This document shows positions 40,515 to 49,274 of a stretch of 64,000 bases of DNA, in pieces. Below the pieces are notes generated by a model, which ran no database searches, was not told the origin of the DNA, and saw only the letters and a list, made by a program, of their open reading frames with translations. Numbering within the stretch: position 1 is the first letter of the stretch; each line of letters begins with the position of its first letter. The position numbers were made by a program, and so were the translations under genes. This DNA comes from Ralstonia sp. SET104 (GTDB lineage Bacteria; Pseudomonadota; Gammaproteobacteria; Burkholderiales; Burkholderiaceae): NCBI RefSeq assembly GCF_003851545.1, contig NZ_BHVX01000010.1:1-64000 (forward strand), read 5' to 3'.

Positions 40515-41315
40515 TCAAAGCTCCGTCAGTGCCGCCTTGTCAGTCAGTTCGATGTTCTTGCCGCTCACGACGATCCAGCCTTCGCGGTGGAACTTCGACA
40601 GCGCACGGCTGACAGTCTCAAGCTGCATGCCAAGGTAGCTGCCAATTTCTTCGCGGGTCATGCGCAGCGTGAAACTCGAAGCGGAGTAACCGCGGTCCTG
40701 CATGCGCGTAGAGAGGTTCAGCAGGAAGGTCGCAACACGCGCTTCCGCGCTCAGCCCCGCAAGCAGCAGCATGAGTCCTGACTCGCGCACGATCTCTTCG
40801 GCCATCAGTTGGTGAAGGCGATGTTGCAGTGGGCGGATGTCCTGGCACAGGTCTTCAATGCAATGGAAGGGCATAGAGCAGACGGTACTGTCTTCCAGGG
40901 CAATTGCATCGCAAGTGTGACGGTCGGCGGCAATGCCGTCGAGGCCAAGCGTTTCGCCCGACAACTGGAAGCCGCTGACGTGGCTTGCGCCGTTGGGATG
41001 CGACACCACAGTCTTGAACGAGCCTGAGCGGACGGCATACAGCGCATGGAAGCTATCGCCGGCGCGAAAGAGGGCTTCGCCTTTGGCGATCTTGCGCCAG
41101 GTGTGAACCATTCTGTCCAGGCTATCTCGTTGCGCGGAGGGCACGGCGCTCGCGATGCACGCCCATTGCATCACGCAACTGCTGCACTGGCTGTTGGGAA
41201 CCAGCGGCGTTGTCAGATGGGCCTGCGTTGCATCGCGCACAAGCCTGAGCGGGGCAAGCGTGGCAGGACGGCGGGTGTCGACGGGTGCTTGGTGCTCTGC
41301 AGTATGCGGGATCAT
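40515..41315 (-). CDS. fnr: FNR-type oxygen-sensing regulator
   Basis: 266 residues from the ATG at 41315 (GGAG 9 bp upstream); an ATG at 41399 is possible. All four [4Fe-4S] ligands of FNR are present: C44-x2-C47-x5-C53 and C146 in STVCSMPF. The recognition helix LETVSRALSKF keeps the E-x2-S-R set (E233, S236, R237) that reads TTGAT. It therefore should activate TTGAT-N4-ATCAA promoters when oxygen is low, and such boxes surround it on both sides. It is convergent with the usp-bon operon. Confidence 0.93.
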   Translation of the reverse strand: MIPHTAEHQAPVDTRRPATLAPLRLVRDATQAHLTTPLVPNSQCSSCVMQWACIASAVPSAQRDSLDRMVHTWRKIAKGEALFRAGDSFHALYAVRSGSFKTVVSHPNGASHVSGFQLSGETLGLDGIAADRHTCDAIALEDSTVCSMPFHCIEDLCQDIRPLQHRLHQLMAEEIVRESGLMLLLAGLSAEARVATFLLNLSTRMQDRGYSASSFTLRMTREEIGSYLGMQLETVSRALSKFHREGWIVVSGKNIELTDKAALTEL

Positions 41316-41385
41316 GGGGCGGCTCCGGGAAGGTATCTGTGGTCTTTTGGCACGCACCCCGGGTGAGGTGGTGGGTATCCGGCCA

Positions 41386-41426
41386 CTGCGCTTCATCAAC
41401 GCCGGTGTCCGTAAGTCCAGTATCGG
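41386..41426 (+). promoter_or_regulatory. Weak FNR-like site upstream of the sensor kinase
   Basis: CTGCGCTTCATCAA (41386-41399) with one perfect half-site, 31 bp from TATCGG (41421-41426). The -10 is poor, so this is only a candidate. Confidence 0.3.
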
Positions 41427-41567
41427 AGGCGCGGCGTTTGCGCGAAATCAGGCGGCGCTGAGATGCGCGTCGGGATGCTCCATGCCCTTGTCAGGGTTTC
41501 CTGACAGCGGTGGCAGGGTTTTTCAGAGGGCGTCTCCATCACATGGCTAGTATCTCTCGCCCCCGGA

Positions 41568-42956
41568 ATGGACTATGTTGTCTGCATCCCGACCTTTTGG
41601 CGGCGTTCGGTGGCGGATCAAGACAGTCAATCCTCGAAGGCAACGCGCAGGCGCCTGTTGCAGTTGCAATCCAGCTCAGCAGAACTCGTGGTTGGGGTGC
41701 TGGCGATCCTGCTGCTGGCAGCGTCCGTCATGCGGTTGGCGCTGGCACTTCAGGCCAGAGACGCCGCGTTTATTTTTCTAGCCTCGGCAAGTATCGCTGC
41801 GATCCTGGCGCTGGTGTTCTACTGGCTCCGGCTCAGGAAGCTACGCGCCGCCGTGGCACGTGATCTGACCCACCTGGAGAAGAGCGAAGCGCGGCTGGCC
41901 GGCATCATCCGCTCGTCCATGGAAGCGATCATTTCGGTGGATGAAACGCAACGCATCGTGCTGTTCAACCCCATGGCCGAAACACTGTTCGGATGCCCGG
42001 CCCGTCATGCCATCGGCCGCCGGCTGTCTGACTTCATTCCCGAGCGCTTTCGCGGCGCGCACGAGGCGCACGTGCGGCGCTTTGGGGTGACGGGGGTATC
42101 GGAGCGCCAAATGGGCAAGCAACGTCCGCTATTTGCCTTGCATACGGACGGGCGAGAGTTCCCGATCGAGGCGTCGATTTCCCAGATCGAAGTGAACGGC
42201 GGCAAGCTTTTCACCGTGATGCTGCGGGACACCACAGAGCGTGTCCGCGCAGAAACGGCGCTGCGGCGCTCGCAAGAGGAGTTGCAGCATCTGTCGGACA
42301 GCATTCTGGCCACGCGGGAAGAGGAGCGGCATCGTATTGCACGCGAGCTGCACGATGATCTGGGCCAGCGTCTGAGCGCGCTCAAGATGGATATCTCGTT
42401 GCTGGCGGGCGATCTCCAGGCTGCAGGGAGCGACAAAGGTTTGATTGACCAGACCCGGGCGATGCAGCATGTCATCGACGAAACGATTGCAGCCGTGCGG
42501 CAGATCTCCGCAGACCTTCGGCCGCCGCTGCTTGACGAGCTGGGCCTTGTGCCGTCCATTGAGTGGATGGCCAAGAATTTTCGTCAGCGCTTTGGCTTGG
42601 TGGTCAACGTGCATGCGCAAGAGATGTCGATGCCGGAGCACGCCGCAATCTCGGTCTTTCGGATCGTGCAGGAGGCGCTCAACAATGTCGTGCGCCATGC
42701 AGATGCCACCCGTGTGGAAATCGAGTTTTCGCAACAGGACGACATGCTCGAATTGTTCATTCAGGACAATGGACACGGCTGGAGCGGGGCGCCTCCGGCA
42801 GCGGGCGAACGCAAGCCGCTGGGGTTGCTTGGTATCCGCGAGCGGGCTCGGCTCCTGGGTGGGCAAGCGACGATCACACACACACCGGAGGGCGGCTTTC
42901 GCCTGGCCGTGCGCTTTCCCGCCGTTCATGAAACTGACGCGGAGGCCAGGATATGA
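41568..42956 (+). CDS. PAS-domain sensor histidine kinase (HisKA_3)
   Basis: 462 residues. Two membrane helices (about 40-62 and 67-87), a PAS domain at about 108-225, the dimerisation helix with phospho-acceptor H262 in ARELHDDLGQRLS (HisKA_3, the NarX/DegS class), and an HATPase domain ending LGLLGIRERARLLGG. The PAS F-helix ERFRGAHEAHVRRFGVTG carries H165 and H168 where FixL has its heme-ligand region, so oxygen or redox sensing is possible. It overlaps the response regulator by 4 bp and is divergent from fnr. Confidence 0.9.
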   Translation: MDYVVCIPTFWRRSVADQDSQSSKATRRRLLQLQSSSAELVVGVLAILLLAASVMRLALALQARDAAFIFLASASIAAILALVFYWLRLRKLRAAVARDLTHLEKSEARLAGIIRSSMEAIISVDETQRIVLFNPMAETLFGCPARHAIGRRLSDFIPERFRGAHEAHVRRFGVTGVSERQMGKQRPLFALHTDGREFPIEASISQIEVNGGKLFTVMLRDTTERVRAETALRRSQEELQHLSDSILATREEERHRIARELHDDLGQRLSALKMDISLLAGDLQAAGSDKGLIDQTRAMQHVIDETIAAVRQISADLRPPLLDELGLVPSIEWMAKNFRQRFGLVVNVHAQEMSMPEHAAISVFRIVQEALNNVVRHADATRVEIEFSQQDDMLELFIQDNGHGWSGAPPAAGERKPLGLLGIRERARLLGGQATITHTPEGGFRLAVRFPAVHETDAEARI

Positions 42957-43600
42957 TCCGCGTAATGATTGCCGACGATCACGCTGTGATGCGCGATGGC
43001 GTGCGTCATATTCTGGAGCGCGCCGGGGATTTCGAGGTCGCATGCGAAGCCTCGGATGGTACGCAGGTCCTGCAACTGGTGCGTGACCATCAACCCCAGG
43101 TGATCGTGCTCGACCTCTCGCTGCCCGGACGCAGCGGACTGGAGCTGCTGCGGCAACTGCACGATGATCACCCGAGAGTGCGCGTGCTGGTGCTGACCAT
43201 GCACGCTGAAGAACAGTACGTGGCGCGCGCCTTCCGTGCGGGCGCGGCCGCTTATCTGACCAAGGAGAGCGCCGCAACTGAACTGGTCACCGCTCTGCAG
43301 AAGGTGGCCATGGGCGGCACGTATGTCAGTCCGCCCATGGCGGAGAAGCTTGCACACAGCCTGGGCGAGCCCAGCGAGGAAGCTGCGCACACCCGATTGT
43401 CCGACCGCGAGATGGAGGTCTATCGCCGGCTGGTGCGTGGCGAGCCGCAAACCGACATCGCCGCCAGCCTGTGCGTAAGCGCAAAGACCATCAGCACCTA
43501 CAAGATGCGGCTGATGGACAAGCTGAGGCTCTCCAGCGAAGCCGCGCTCGTGCGTTACGCCATACGTCATCGTTTGTTTTCTGACGACGATACGCTGTAG
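42953..43600 (+). CDS. NarL/FixJ-family response regulator
   Basis: 215 residues. The receiver domain has the acidic pair D8-D9, the phospho-acceptor D54 (VLDLSLPG) and K103 region (AAYLTKESA). The C-terminal LuxR-type helix-turn-helix is LSDREMEVYRRLVRGEPQTDIAASLCVSAKTISTYKMRLMDKL. The start overlaps the kinase stop in ATGA, so the two are co-translated partners. Targets are unknown. Confidence 0.93.
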   Translation: MIRVMIADDHAVMRDGVRHILERAGDFEVACEASDGTQVLQLVRDHQPQVIVLDLSLPGRSGLELLRQLHDDHPRVRVLVLTMHAEEQYVARAFRAGAAAYLTKESAATELVTALQKVAMGGTYVSPPMAEKLAHSLGEPSEEAAHTRLSDREMEVYRRLVRGEPQTDIAASLCVSAKTISTYKMRLMDKLRLSSEAALVRYAIRHRLFSDDDTL

Positions 43601-44084
43601 CGCGCAGGCCGAAGCCGGTGCCATGGCACATGCCAGCGAGTTAAGTCTCGCTGTGCAATTGGCGGAGCACGCACGGCAACCCCCCCCAGGTGACGACGAC
43701 CGTTGCGTTGCATCAAGCCCTGACGCGCGTCCTGCGCTCTAATGATTTGCACATCCGGGTGCTTTGCCCGCAATTTCCCATGCACACCATGCCAACGCCG
43801 TCTCAATCTGCTGCAGTCAAGATCGGCTTGCCTCCATACGTGCCCATGGCGTGGGTGTCGATGCAGCCGGTATCGCCTCAGAATGTTCAGGGAAAGCGTG
43901 TTGTGGTGGCGCACGCAGCGGTGCCGAATATGCTGCGCAGTGCGTTGATTGCCGCGTTGCCCGGCCATCGCCAAGCAGCTCGAATACCTGGGCGGCGCCA
44001 TCGGTGCCGGGATCGTGCCGCCGCGCCGCGCCGATCTGTGCGCTTCGCGGTTCGCCATACGGCCTGCGCGCCAGGAGGCTACTG
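43601..44084. other. 484-bp region before mgtA: FNR promoter and long leader
   Basis: No convincing gene; several short frames overlap without ribosome sites or recognisable products. The probable mgtA promoter is at 43703-43743, which would leave a transcribed leader of about 330 nt before the AGGAGG site at 44070-44080. Long leaders sense Mg2+ in enterobacterial mgtA, but I cannot show structure here. Confidence 0.5.
43703..43743 (+). promoter_or_regulatory. FNR-type promoter of mgtA
   Basis: Box TTGCGTTGCATCAA (43703-43716, two mismatches) and -10 TCTAAT (43738-43743, five of six), 31 bp centre to centre. Confidence 0.6.
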
Positions 44085-46712
44085 ATGCGCGGCAAGCCAC
44101 GCTGGCAAGCGCTGCCCAATGTGTTGTCCGCACATTCACCGGCCGACGATCTCTCGATGTGGTCGGCACTAGCCTCGCAAGACGTGCTGGAGCGGCTGGA
44201 GACGCAGCCGCACGGCCTGACGCAGCAAGCCGCCGCACAGCGCCTGCGTGAATACGGGCTCAACCGTGTGGCCAATGGCCATCACGAGGCTGTGCTGATT
44301 GAGCTGGCGCGCCGTTCGGTGAATCCGCTGAATCTGCTGCTGATTTCGCTGGCGGGCGTCTCGGCGGTGTTGGGCGATGTACGGGCAGCCGTGCTGATTG
44401 CCGTCATGGTGGTGCTGAGCGTTGTGCTGGGCTTTCTGCAGGAGCATCGCTCGAACCGGGCGGCGGAGGCACTGCGCCGCATGGTGCATACAACGGCAAC
44501 GGTAAGGCGCATCGGCTCAGACGGCGCTGAAACGAGCCAGGAAATTCCTATCGAGCAATTGGTGCCGGGCGATATCGTCCAGCTTTGCGCCGGTGACATG
44601 GTGCCGGCAGACTTGCGGCTGCTCAGCGCGAAGGACGTGTTCGTCAACCAGTCTGCCCTGACTGGCGAGGCCATGCCACAGGAAAAGCATGCGGAGCCTT
44701 CCGACAGCCACCCTGCAGCAGATTTCGATCGGCCCAATCTGTGCTTCATGGGCAGCGCCGTGGTGAGCGGCTACGCGACGGGCGTTGTCCTGACCACCGG
44801 CCACCGGACCGCCTTTGGTCATGTGGCCAACCTGATTGCCGCGCAACGCGTGCAGACCAGCTTTGATCGCGGCATTACCCGGTTCACCTGGCTGATGCTG
44901 GCGCTGATTTTGGTGATGGCGCCCACCGTCTTTCTGATCAATGGACTGACCAAGGGCAACTGGTTCGAGGCCCTGTTGTTTGCGGTGGCCGTGGCCGTTG
45001 GCCTGACGCCCGAGATGCTGCCGATGATCGTTACCGTCAATCTGGCCAAGGGCGCCATTGCCATGTCACGCAAGAAGGTCATCGTGAAGCGGCTGAATGC
45101 CATCCAGAACTTCGGTGCGATGGATGTGCTGTGCACCGACAAGACCGGCACGCTCACGCAAGACCGCATCATCCTCAAGCATCACCTGGATTTGCGTGGC
45201 GAAGAATCCGACCAGGTGCTGGAGTATGCATTTCTTAACAGCTTCTATCAGTCGGGCCTGAAGAACCTGCTGGACGTGGCCGTGCTCAAGCACGTGGAGC
45301 TGGAGCAGAGCCTGGATGTGCATGCGCGTTTCCAGAAAATCGATGAACTGCCGTTTGACTTCGAGCGCCGGCGCATGTCGGTGGTACTGGCGCGGGACGA
45401 CGGCACGCACGTGCTGATCTGCAAGGGTGCTGTGGAAGAGGTGCTGGCCGTCAGTGCGCGTTACGTCAGCGGTGACGAGGCTGGCCCGCTGGAGGCAAGT
45501 CATCTCGAACAGACGCGGCAACTGGCGGAGAACCTGAATGCCGACGGCTTCCGTGTCGTGGCTGTTGCTTACAAGGAGATGCCGCCCGAGCAAAGCCAGT
45601 ACGCCATGGCGGACGAGTCGGGGTTGACGTTGCTGGGGTATATCGCCTTTCTCGACCCACCACGTGATACGGCTGCGCCAGCCATTGCAGCCTTGAAGGC
45701 CAGCGGCGTGGCAGTCAAGATCCTGACGGGGGACAACGCCATTGTTGCGCGCAAGATCTGTCGCGAGGTCGGGCTGGCCGTGGAACCGGTGGTGCTTGGC
45801 ACCGAGCTGGCTGCCATGTCACCCGACCAGATGGCCGATATGGCTGAACGCGCGTCGGTCTTCGCCAAGGTGTCGCCCGCGCAGAAGGCGGCCATTGTCG
45901 AGGCCCTGCATCGCAGGGGCCATGTCGTGGGGTTCATGGGCGATGGCATTAACGACGGGCCGGCGCTCAAGGCCGCGGATGTCGGCATCTCCGTGGATAG
46001 CGCGGTCGATATTGCCAAGGAGTCCGCCGACATCATCCTGCTGGAGAAAAGCCTGGCCGTGCTGGGGGAGGGCGTGACGGAAGGGCGCAAGGTGTTCGGC
46101 AACATCGTCAAGTACATCAAGATGGGCGCCAGCTCAAACTTCGGAAACATGTTCAGCGTGCTGGGCGCCAGCCTGTTTCTGCCCTTTCTGCCAATGGCAC
46201 CGGTGCAGGTGCTGCTCAACAACCTGCTCTACGACTTCTCGCAAACCGCCATTCCGACCGACAACGTGGACGACGATTACCTCGTCAGGCCGCGACGCTG
46301 GGAGATCGGCAGCATCCTGAAATTCATGCTGTACATGGGCCCCGTCAGTTCGTTGTTTGACTTTGCGACCTACGCGCTGCTGCTTGGCGTTTTTCACGCG
46401 TGGGCCGATCCGTCGCTCTTCCAGTCGGGGTGGTTTGTTGAATCGCTCCTCACGCAGACACTCATCATCCACATCATCCGTACGAGCAAGGTGCCGTTTG
46501 TGCAAAGCCGTGCAAGCACTGCCCTGGTGCTGACCAGCGTTGCCATTGCCTGTGTGGGCGTAGCCATGCCGCTAACCCCGGTCGGCGCATTGTTTGGCTT
46601 TGTTCCGCTGCCAGCGGCCTACTGGCCCTGCTTGGCGGCAATCGTGTTGGCCTATGGGTTGTGCGCTTACGTGACAAAAGCTTGGTATGTGCGCAGGTAT
46701 GGTCTGGATTGA
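44085..46712 (+). CDS. mgtA: Magnesium-translocating P-type ATPase
   Basis: 875 residues from the ATG at 44085, which follows CCAGGAGG; the open frame extends upstream without native features. It is a P3-type ATPase: actuator loop TGE (ALTGEAMPQEK), phosphorylated D352 in CTDKTGTLTQD, the hinge GDGINDGPALKAADVGIS, and ten membrane segments with the MgtA-type motif VGLTPEMLPMIVTVNLAKGA. It imports Mg2+ across the inner membrane at the cost of ATP. Location in an anoxia regulon suggests defence of ribosome-bound Mg2+. Confidence 0.94.
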   Translation: MRGKPRWQALPNVLSAHSPADDLSMWSALASQDVLERLETQPHGLTQQAAAQRLREYGLNRVANGHHEAVLIELARRSVNPLNLLLISLAGVSAVLGDVRAAVLIAVMVVLSVVLGFLQEHRSNRAAEALRRMVHTTATVRRIGSDGAETSQEIPIEQLVPGDIVQLCAGDMVPADLRLLSAKDVFVNQSALTGEAMPQEKHAEPSDSHPAADFDRPNLCFMGSAVVSGYATGVVLTTGHRTAFGHVANLIAAQRVQTSFDRGITRFTWLMLALILVMAPTVFLINGLTKGNWFEALLFAVAVAVGLTPEMLPMIVTVNLAKGAIAMSRKKVIVKRLNAIQNFGAMDVLCTDKTGTLTQDRIILKHHLDLRGEESDQVLEYAFLNSFYQSGLKNLLDVAVLKHVELEQSLDVHARFQKIDELPFDFERRRMSVVLARDDGTHVLICKGAVEEVLAVSARYVSGDEAGPLEASHLEQTRQLAENLNADGFRVVAVAYKEMPPEQSQYAMADESGLTLLGYIAFLDPPRDTAAPAIAALKASGVAVKILTGDNAIVARKICREVGLAVEPVVLGTELAAMSPDQMADMAERASVFAKVSPAQKAAIVEALHRRGHVVGFMGDGINDGPALKAADVGISVDSAVDIAKESADIILLEKSLAVLGEGVTEGRKVFGNIVKYIKMGASSNFGNMFSVLGASLFLPFLPMAPVQVLLNNLLYDFSQTAIPTDNVDDDYLVRPRRWEIGSILKFMLYMGPVSSLFDFATYALLLGVFHAWADPSLFQSGWFVESLLTQTLIIHIIRTSKVPFVQSRASTALVLTSVAIACVGVAMPLTPVGALFGFVPLPAAYWPCLAAIVLAYGLCAYVTKAWYVRRYGLD

Positions 46713-46743
46713 TGCCGGGCGTGACGCGGTTGCCGAAGTCGGG

Positions 46744-47394
46744 TCAGCTCGCCTTGCGTTCGGTTTGCGCGGATGCGCCCAGCGCTGCACGCACCTCGGC
46801 ATCTTCGACTTGCGGAAAGTTGTCGTAGTGGAGGCCGACCGCGCGGAAGCCCTGCGGCGCGTAGAGGCAGACGACATCGTCGGCCAGCGGCCGAATGTCT
46901 TCCAGGCTATCGGGTGCGGCCACAGGCACCGCGCAGATGAGGCGTTGCGGATGACGCTGGCGGATGGCGTGGAGTGCCGCCTTCATGGACGCCCCGGTCG
47001 CCAGGCCATCATCGACCACGATCACAACGCGCCCCTGTACGTCATATGGCTCACGGTGGGGGGTATAGAGCGCACGGCGCCGGCGGATGACGTCCATCTG
47101 TTCGGCGCTTTCCTGCTCGAGATATGTCGCATCCGCGCCGATGCGGCCCGCGTACGGCGCGATGTAACTCCAGCCGCCTTCCTCAACGGAGCCAACCGCC
47201 AGTTCGGGATTGAAAGGCGCCCCGAGCTTGCGAACCAGCACGACATCAAGCTGACCATCGAGTGCGGTTGCGATAAGTGCGCCCATGGGAACGGCGCCCC
47301 GCGGGATGGCCAACACCAGAGGATGCGTGCCCCTGTACTGGTCCAACGCATTCGCCAGCATGCGCGCTGCATCCAATCGATCTTTGAATCGCAT
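46744..47394 (-). CDS. Phosphoribosyltransferase-domain protein
   Basis: 216 residues. The type I PRTase PRPP loop VVIVVDDGLATGAS is at about 123-136, preceded by AIPRGAVPMGALIA and VVLVRKLGAPFNPELAVGSV. Standalone proteins of this sort are not the classical salvage enzymes and their substrate is unknown. It is the last gene of the minus-strand run phasin-CBS-hydrolase-PRTase, 4 bp after the hydrolase. Confidence 0.87.
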   Translation of the reverse strand: MRFKDRLDAARMLANALDQYRGTHPLVLAIPRGAVPMGALIATALDGQLDVVLVRKLGAPFNPELAVGSVEEGGWSYIAPYAGRIGADATYLEQESAEQMDVIRRRRALYTPHREPYDVQGRVVIVVDDGLATGASMKAALHAIRQRHPQRLICAVPVAAPDSLEDIRPLADDVVCLYAPQGFRAVGLHYDNFPQVEDAEVRAALGASAQTERKAS

Positions 47395-47398
47395 GGGG

Positions 47399-48082
47399 TT
47401 ACCTCGCGTGTTGTTGGGGTTGCGTGACCGAGCTCAGATGACGGACAAACCATGCCCGCGCCAGTTCGGCCACTTGTTCGAGCGCGCCTGCTTCTTCAAA
47501 AAGGTGCGTTGCGCCGGGCACCGTGTCGAGGGCTTTCTCACAATGCATCTGGCTCAAAGCTTGCCGGTTGAGGTCGAGGACGTCCAAATCGGCTGCGCCG
47601 ACGATCAGCAGGGTCGGGCAGGCGAGTTTGCCCAGCGCGCGCTGGCCGGCAAGATCCGGGCGGCCGCCGCGGCTGACGACCGCTTCGATCGGGCAGGCGT
47701 CGTCCGGCTCGGCTGCCGCCAGGATCGCGGCTGCGGCACCGGTGCTGGCGCCGAAGTATCCGAGGCGCAACCTGCGTTCGCGGGCAATGCTGCCTACCGC
47801 GTGTGTGGCTGTATGCAGCCGCCGCGCCAGGAGAGCGATGTCGAACCGGCATGAGGCGTGTGCCGCCTCTTCGGCGCTCAGCAGGTCGAACAGCAGTGTG
47901 CCCAGTCTGGCAGCGTGGAGTTGATCGGCAACATACCTGTTGCGCGGGCTGAGCCGTGAACTGCCGCTTCCATGCGCAAAAATCACCAAGCCGACCGCGT
48001 TGACCGGGCAAGTCAGGCTGCCCTGGAGCACGGCGTCGTCAGCCACGATGTCCATGCTTAGAGAAAGCGGCTCGGCGTTCAT
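47399..48082 (-). CDS. Dienelactone-hydrolase-like alpha/beta hydrolase
   Basis: 227 residues. Oxyanion region FAHGSGSSRLSPRN, nucleophile S113 in GYFGASTGAAAA, an Asp in LIVGAADLDVLDL and a His in PGATHLFEEAG complete the triad. Homologues are often fused or adjacent to phosphoribosyltransferases, as here, which suggests a joint but undefined reaction. It lies between the CBS and PRTase genes. Confidence 0.87.
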   Translation of the reverse strand: MNAEPLSLSMDIVADDAVLQGSLTCPVNAVGLVIFAHGSGSSRLSPRNRYVADQLHAARLGTLLFDLLSAEEAAHASCRFDIALLARRLHTATHAVGSIARERRLRLGYFGASTGAAAAILAAAEPDDACPIEAVVSRGGRPDLAGQRALGKLACPTLLIVGAADLDVLDLNRQALSQMHCEKALDTVPGATHLFEEAGALEQVAELARAWFVRHLSSVTQPQQHAR

Positions 48083-48117
48083 GGAGCGGAGTTCCTGAAA
48101 TTGGGGTGGCAGCCGGA

Positions 48118-48582
48118 TTACACGCTCAGCGGCGGCTGGACGCTACCGGTCGTTTCGCGCTCACGCTCGTTATGAACGAGGCGGGCGATCAGGCTCCATT
48201 CTGTGGCCATCGCGCTCAGCACATCGTCCAGAGACAGCACGCCAATCAGTGCGCCGTCAGACGTCACGCCAACACGCCGGACGCCGGCGGAAAGCATTTC
48301 CTGCAACGCGTCGCTCAGGCTTGCATCGAGCGGTACGTTGAGGATGCCGCGGCTCATGACATCGGCCACGCAGGTCTGAGACGGGTCAATGCCAACGGCG
48401 ACCGCATCGAGCACCATGTCGCGATCCGTGATGACGCCGATCGCGCGAGCCCCAGAGGGGGTGTTCTCCGTCACCACCAGCGCACCGACATGTTTTTGGC
48501 GCATCTGCTGCGCCGCCTCCTGGAGCGTGCACGAGAGCGGAATGTGGACTGCATTGTGTGAATAGACGTCCTGAACTCGCAT
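48118..48582 (-). CDS. Tandem CBS-domain protein
   Basis: 154 residues from the ATG at 48582 with AGGAG 6 bp upstream. Two CBS motifs (GALVVTENTPSGARAIGVITDRDMVLD; RVGVTSDGALIGVLSLDDVL). It is a clear paralogue of the protein at 35942-36409. The short gap (22 bp) to the phasin gene puts both in one operon. Confidence 0.9.
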   Translation of the reverse strand: MRVQDVYSHNAVHIPLSCTLQEAAQQMRQKHVGALVVTENTPSGARAIGVITDRDMVLDAVAVGIDPSQTCVADVMSRGILNVPLDASLSDALQEMLSAGVRRVGVTSDGALIGVLSLDDVLSAMATEWSLIARLVHNERERETTGSVQPPLSV

Positions 48583-48604
48583 GATGGGCTCCTTGGCCTG
48601 TCGA

Positions 48605-49090
48605 TCAGGCGGCCTGCTCAGCTCTTGCCTTTGCGGGGCGTGCCGGTCCGTTCTTCTTCGCCTCGGAGTCTGGCAGAGCCATGAGGTTGAAACTGTCAAA
48701 GAAGGCCTTCAGCGAATCGGAAGAGGCGGCAAACAGTTGGGAGGACGATTGCCCTTCCGGTTGTTGCATCTGCTGAGTCCATTCCGTCAACCGGCGCAAA
48801 TAGGCGGCCTGGAGCTTGTTCGTAAAGTCGATCCATGTCTGCAGCGCCGCGGCGCCGTGGGTCGATTGCATTTTCATAAAGATGCTTTGTGCGGTGGCCA
48901 GCGATGTCCAGTCATGCGTGCCGCTCAGTTCATGTTCCAGCTCGCGCACATCTTCCAGCGCAGCCTCGGCCAGCTTGAGGCGGAATTGGGCCAGGTCGAT
49001 TTGCACCTCGAGCATGAAGCTGGCGGTGCGGCTCATATCGCGCATGGCGGCGCATGCCAGGTTGCATGCCATATCAGCGGGTTGTTGCAT
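48605..49090 (-). CDS. Phasin-family protein
   Basis: 161 residues from the ATG at 49090 after GGAGATCACA. Mostly amphipathic helix with the phasin_2 pattern (FRLKLAEAALEDVRELEHELSG, then SIFMKMQSTHGAAALQTWIDFTNKLQAAYLRRLTEW). Phasins coat polyhydroxybutyrate granules and control their number. A paralogue is at 60367-60855, and an acetoacetyl-CoA reductase lies between them. Confidence 0.87.
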   Translation of the reverse strand: MQQPADMACNLACAAMRDMSRTASFMLEVQIDLAQFRLKLAEAALEDVRELEHELSGTHDWTSLATAQSIFMKMQSTHGAAALQTWIDFTNKLQAAYLRRLTEWTQQMQQPEGQSSSQLFAASSDSLKAFFDSFNLMALPDSEAKKNGPARPAKARAEQAA

Positions 49091-49154
49091 TGTGATCTCC
49101 GGTGGGGTTTTGGCGGGCAGGTGAGCAGGGCCGCTGAATGCGGTATCCCTATGC

Positions 49155-49195
49155 AGCGTAGGCACTCTGCAAGTGTGTGCGTTGATATGGCGCAA
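49155..49195 (-). promoter_or_regulatory. FNR-type promoter of the phasin-CBS operon
   Basis: Box at 49182-49195 (plus strand TTGATATGGCGCAA, one half perfect) and minus-strand -10 TACGCT (49155-49160), 31 bp apart. Confidence 0.6.
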
Positions 49196-49274
49196 ATTGG
49201 CGGCCGCGCGCGAAACATCATCGCTCCAGCGCTTGGTTTCAAGGCACTTGATTGCCTGAGCCTGCCTGGTGAAA

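Noticed and set aside
40515-41315. The FNR gene as a plain Crp-like regulator
   Set aside because: All four cluster cysteines and the E-x2-S-R recognition residues are present, so FNR is the better reading.
43690-44085. 131-codon frame before mgtA
   Set aside because: No start context, mixed composition and overlapping alternative frames; treated as leader.
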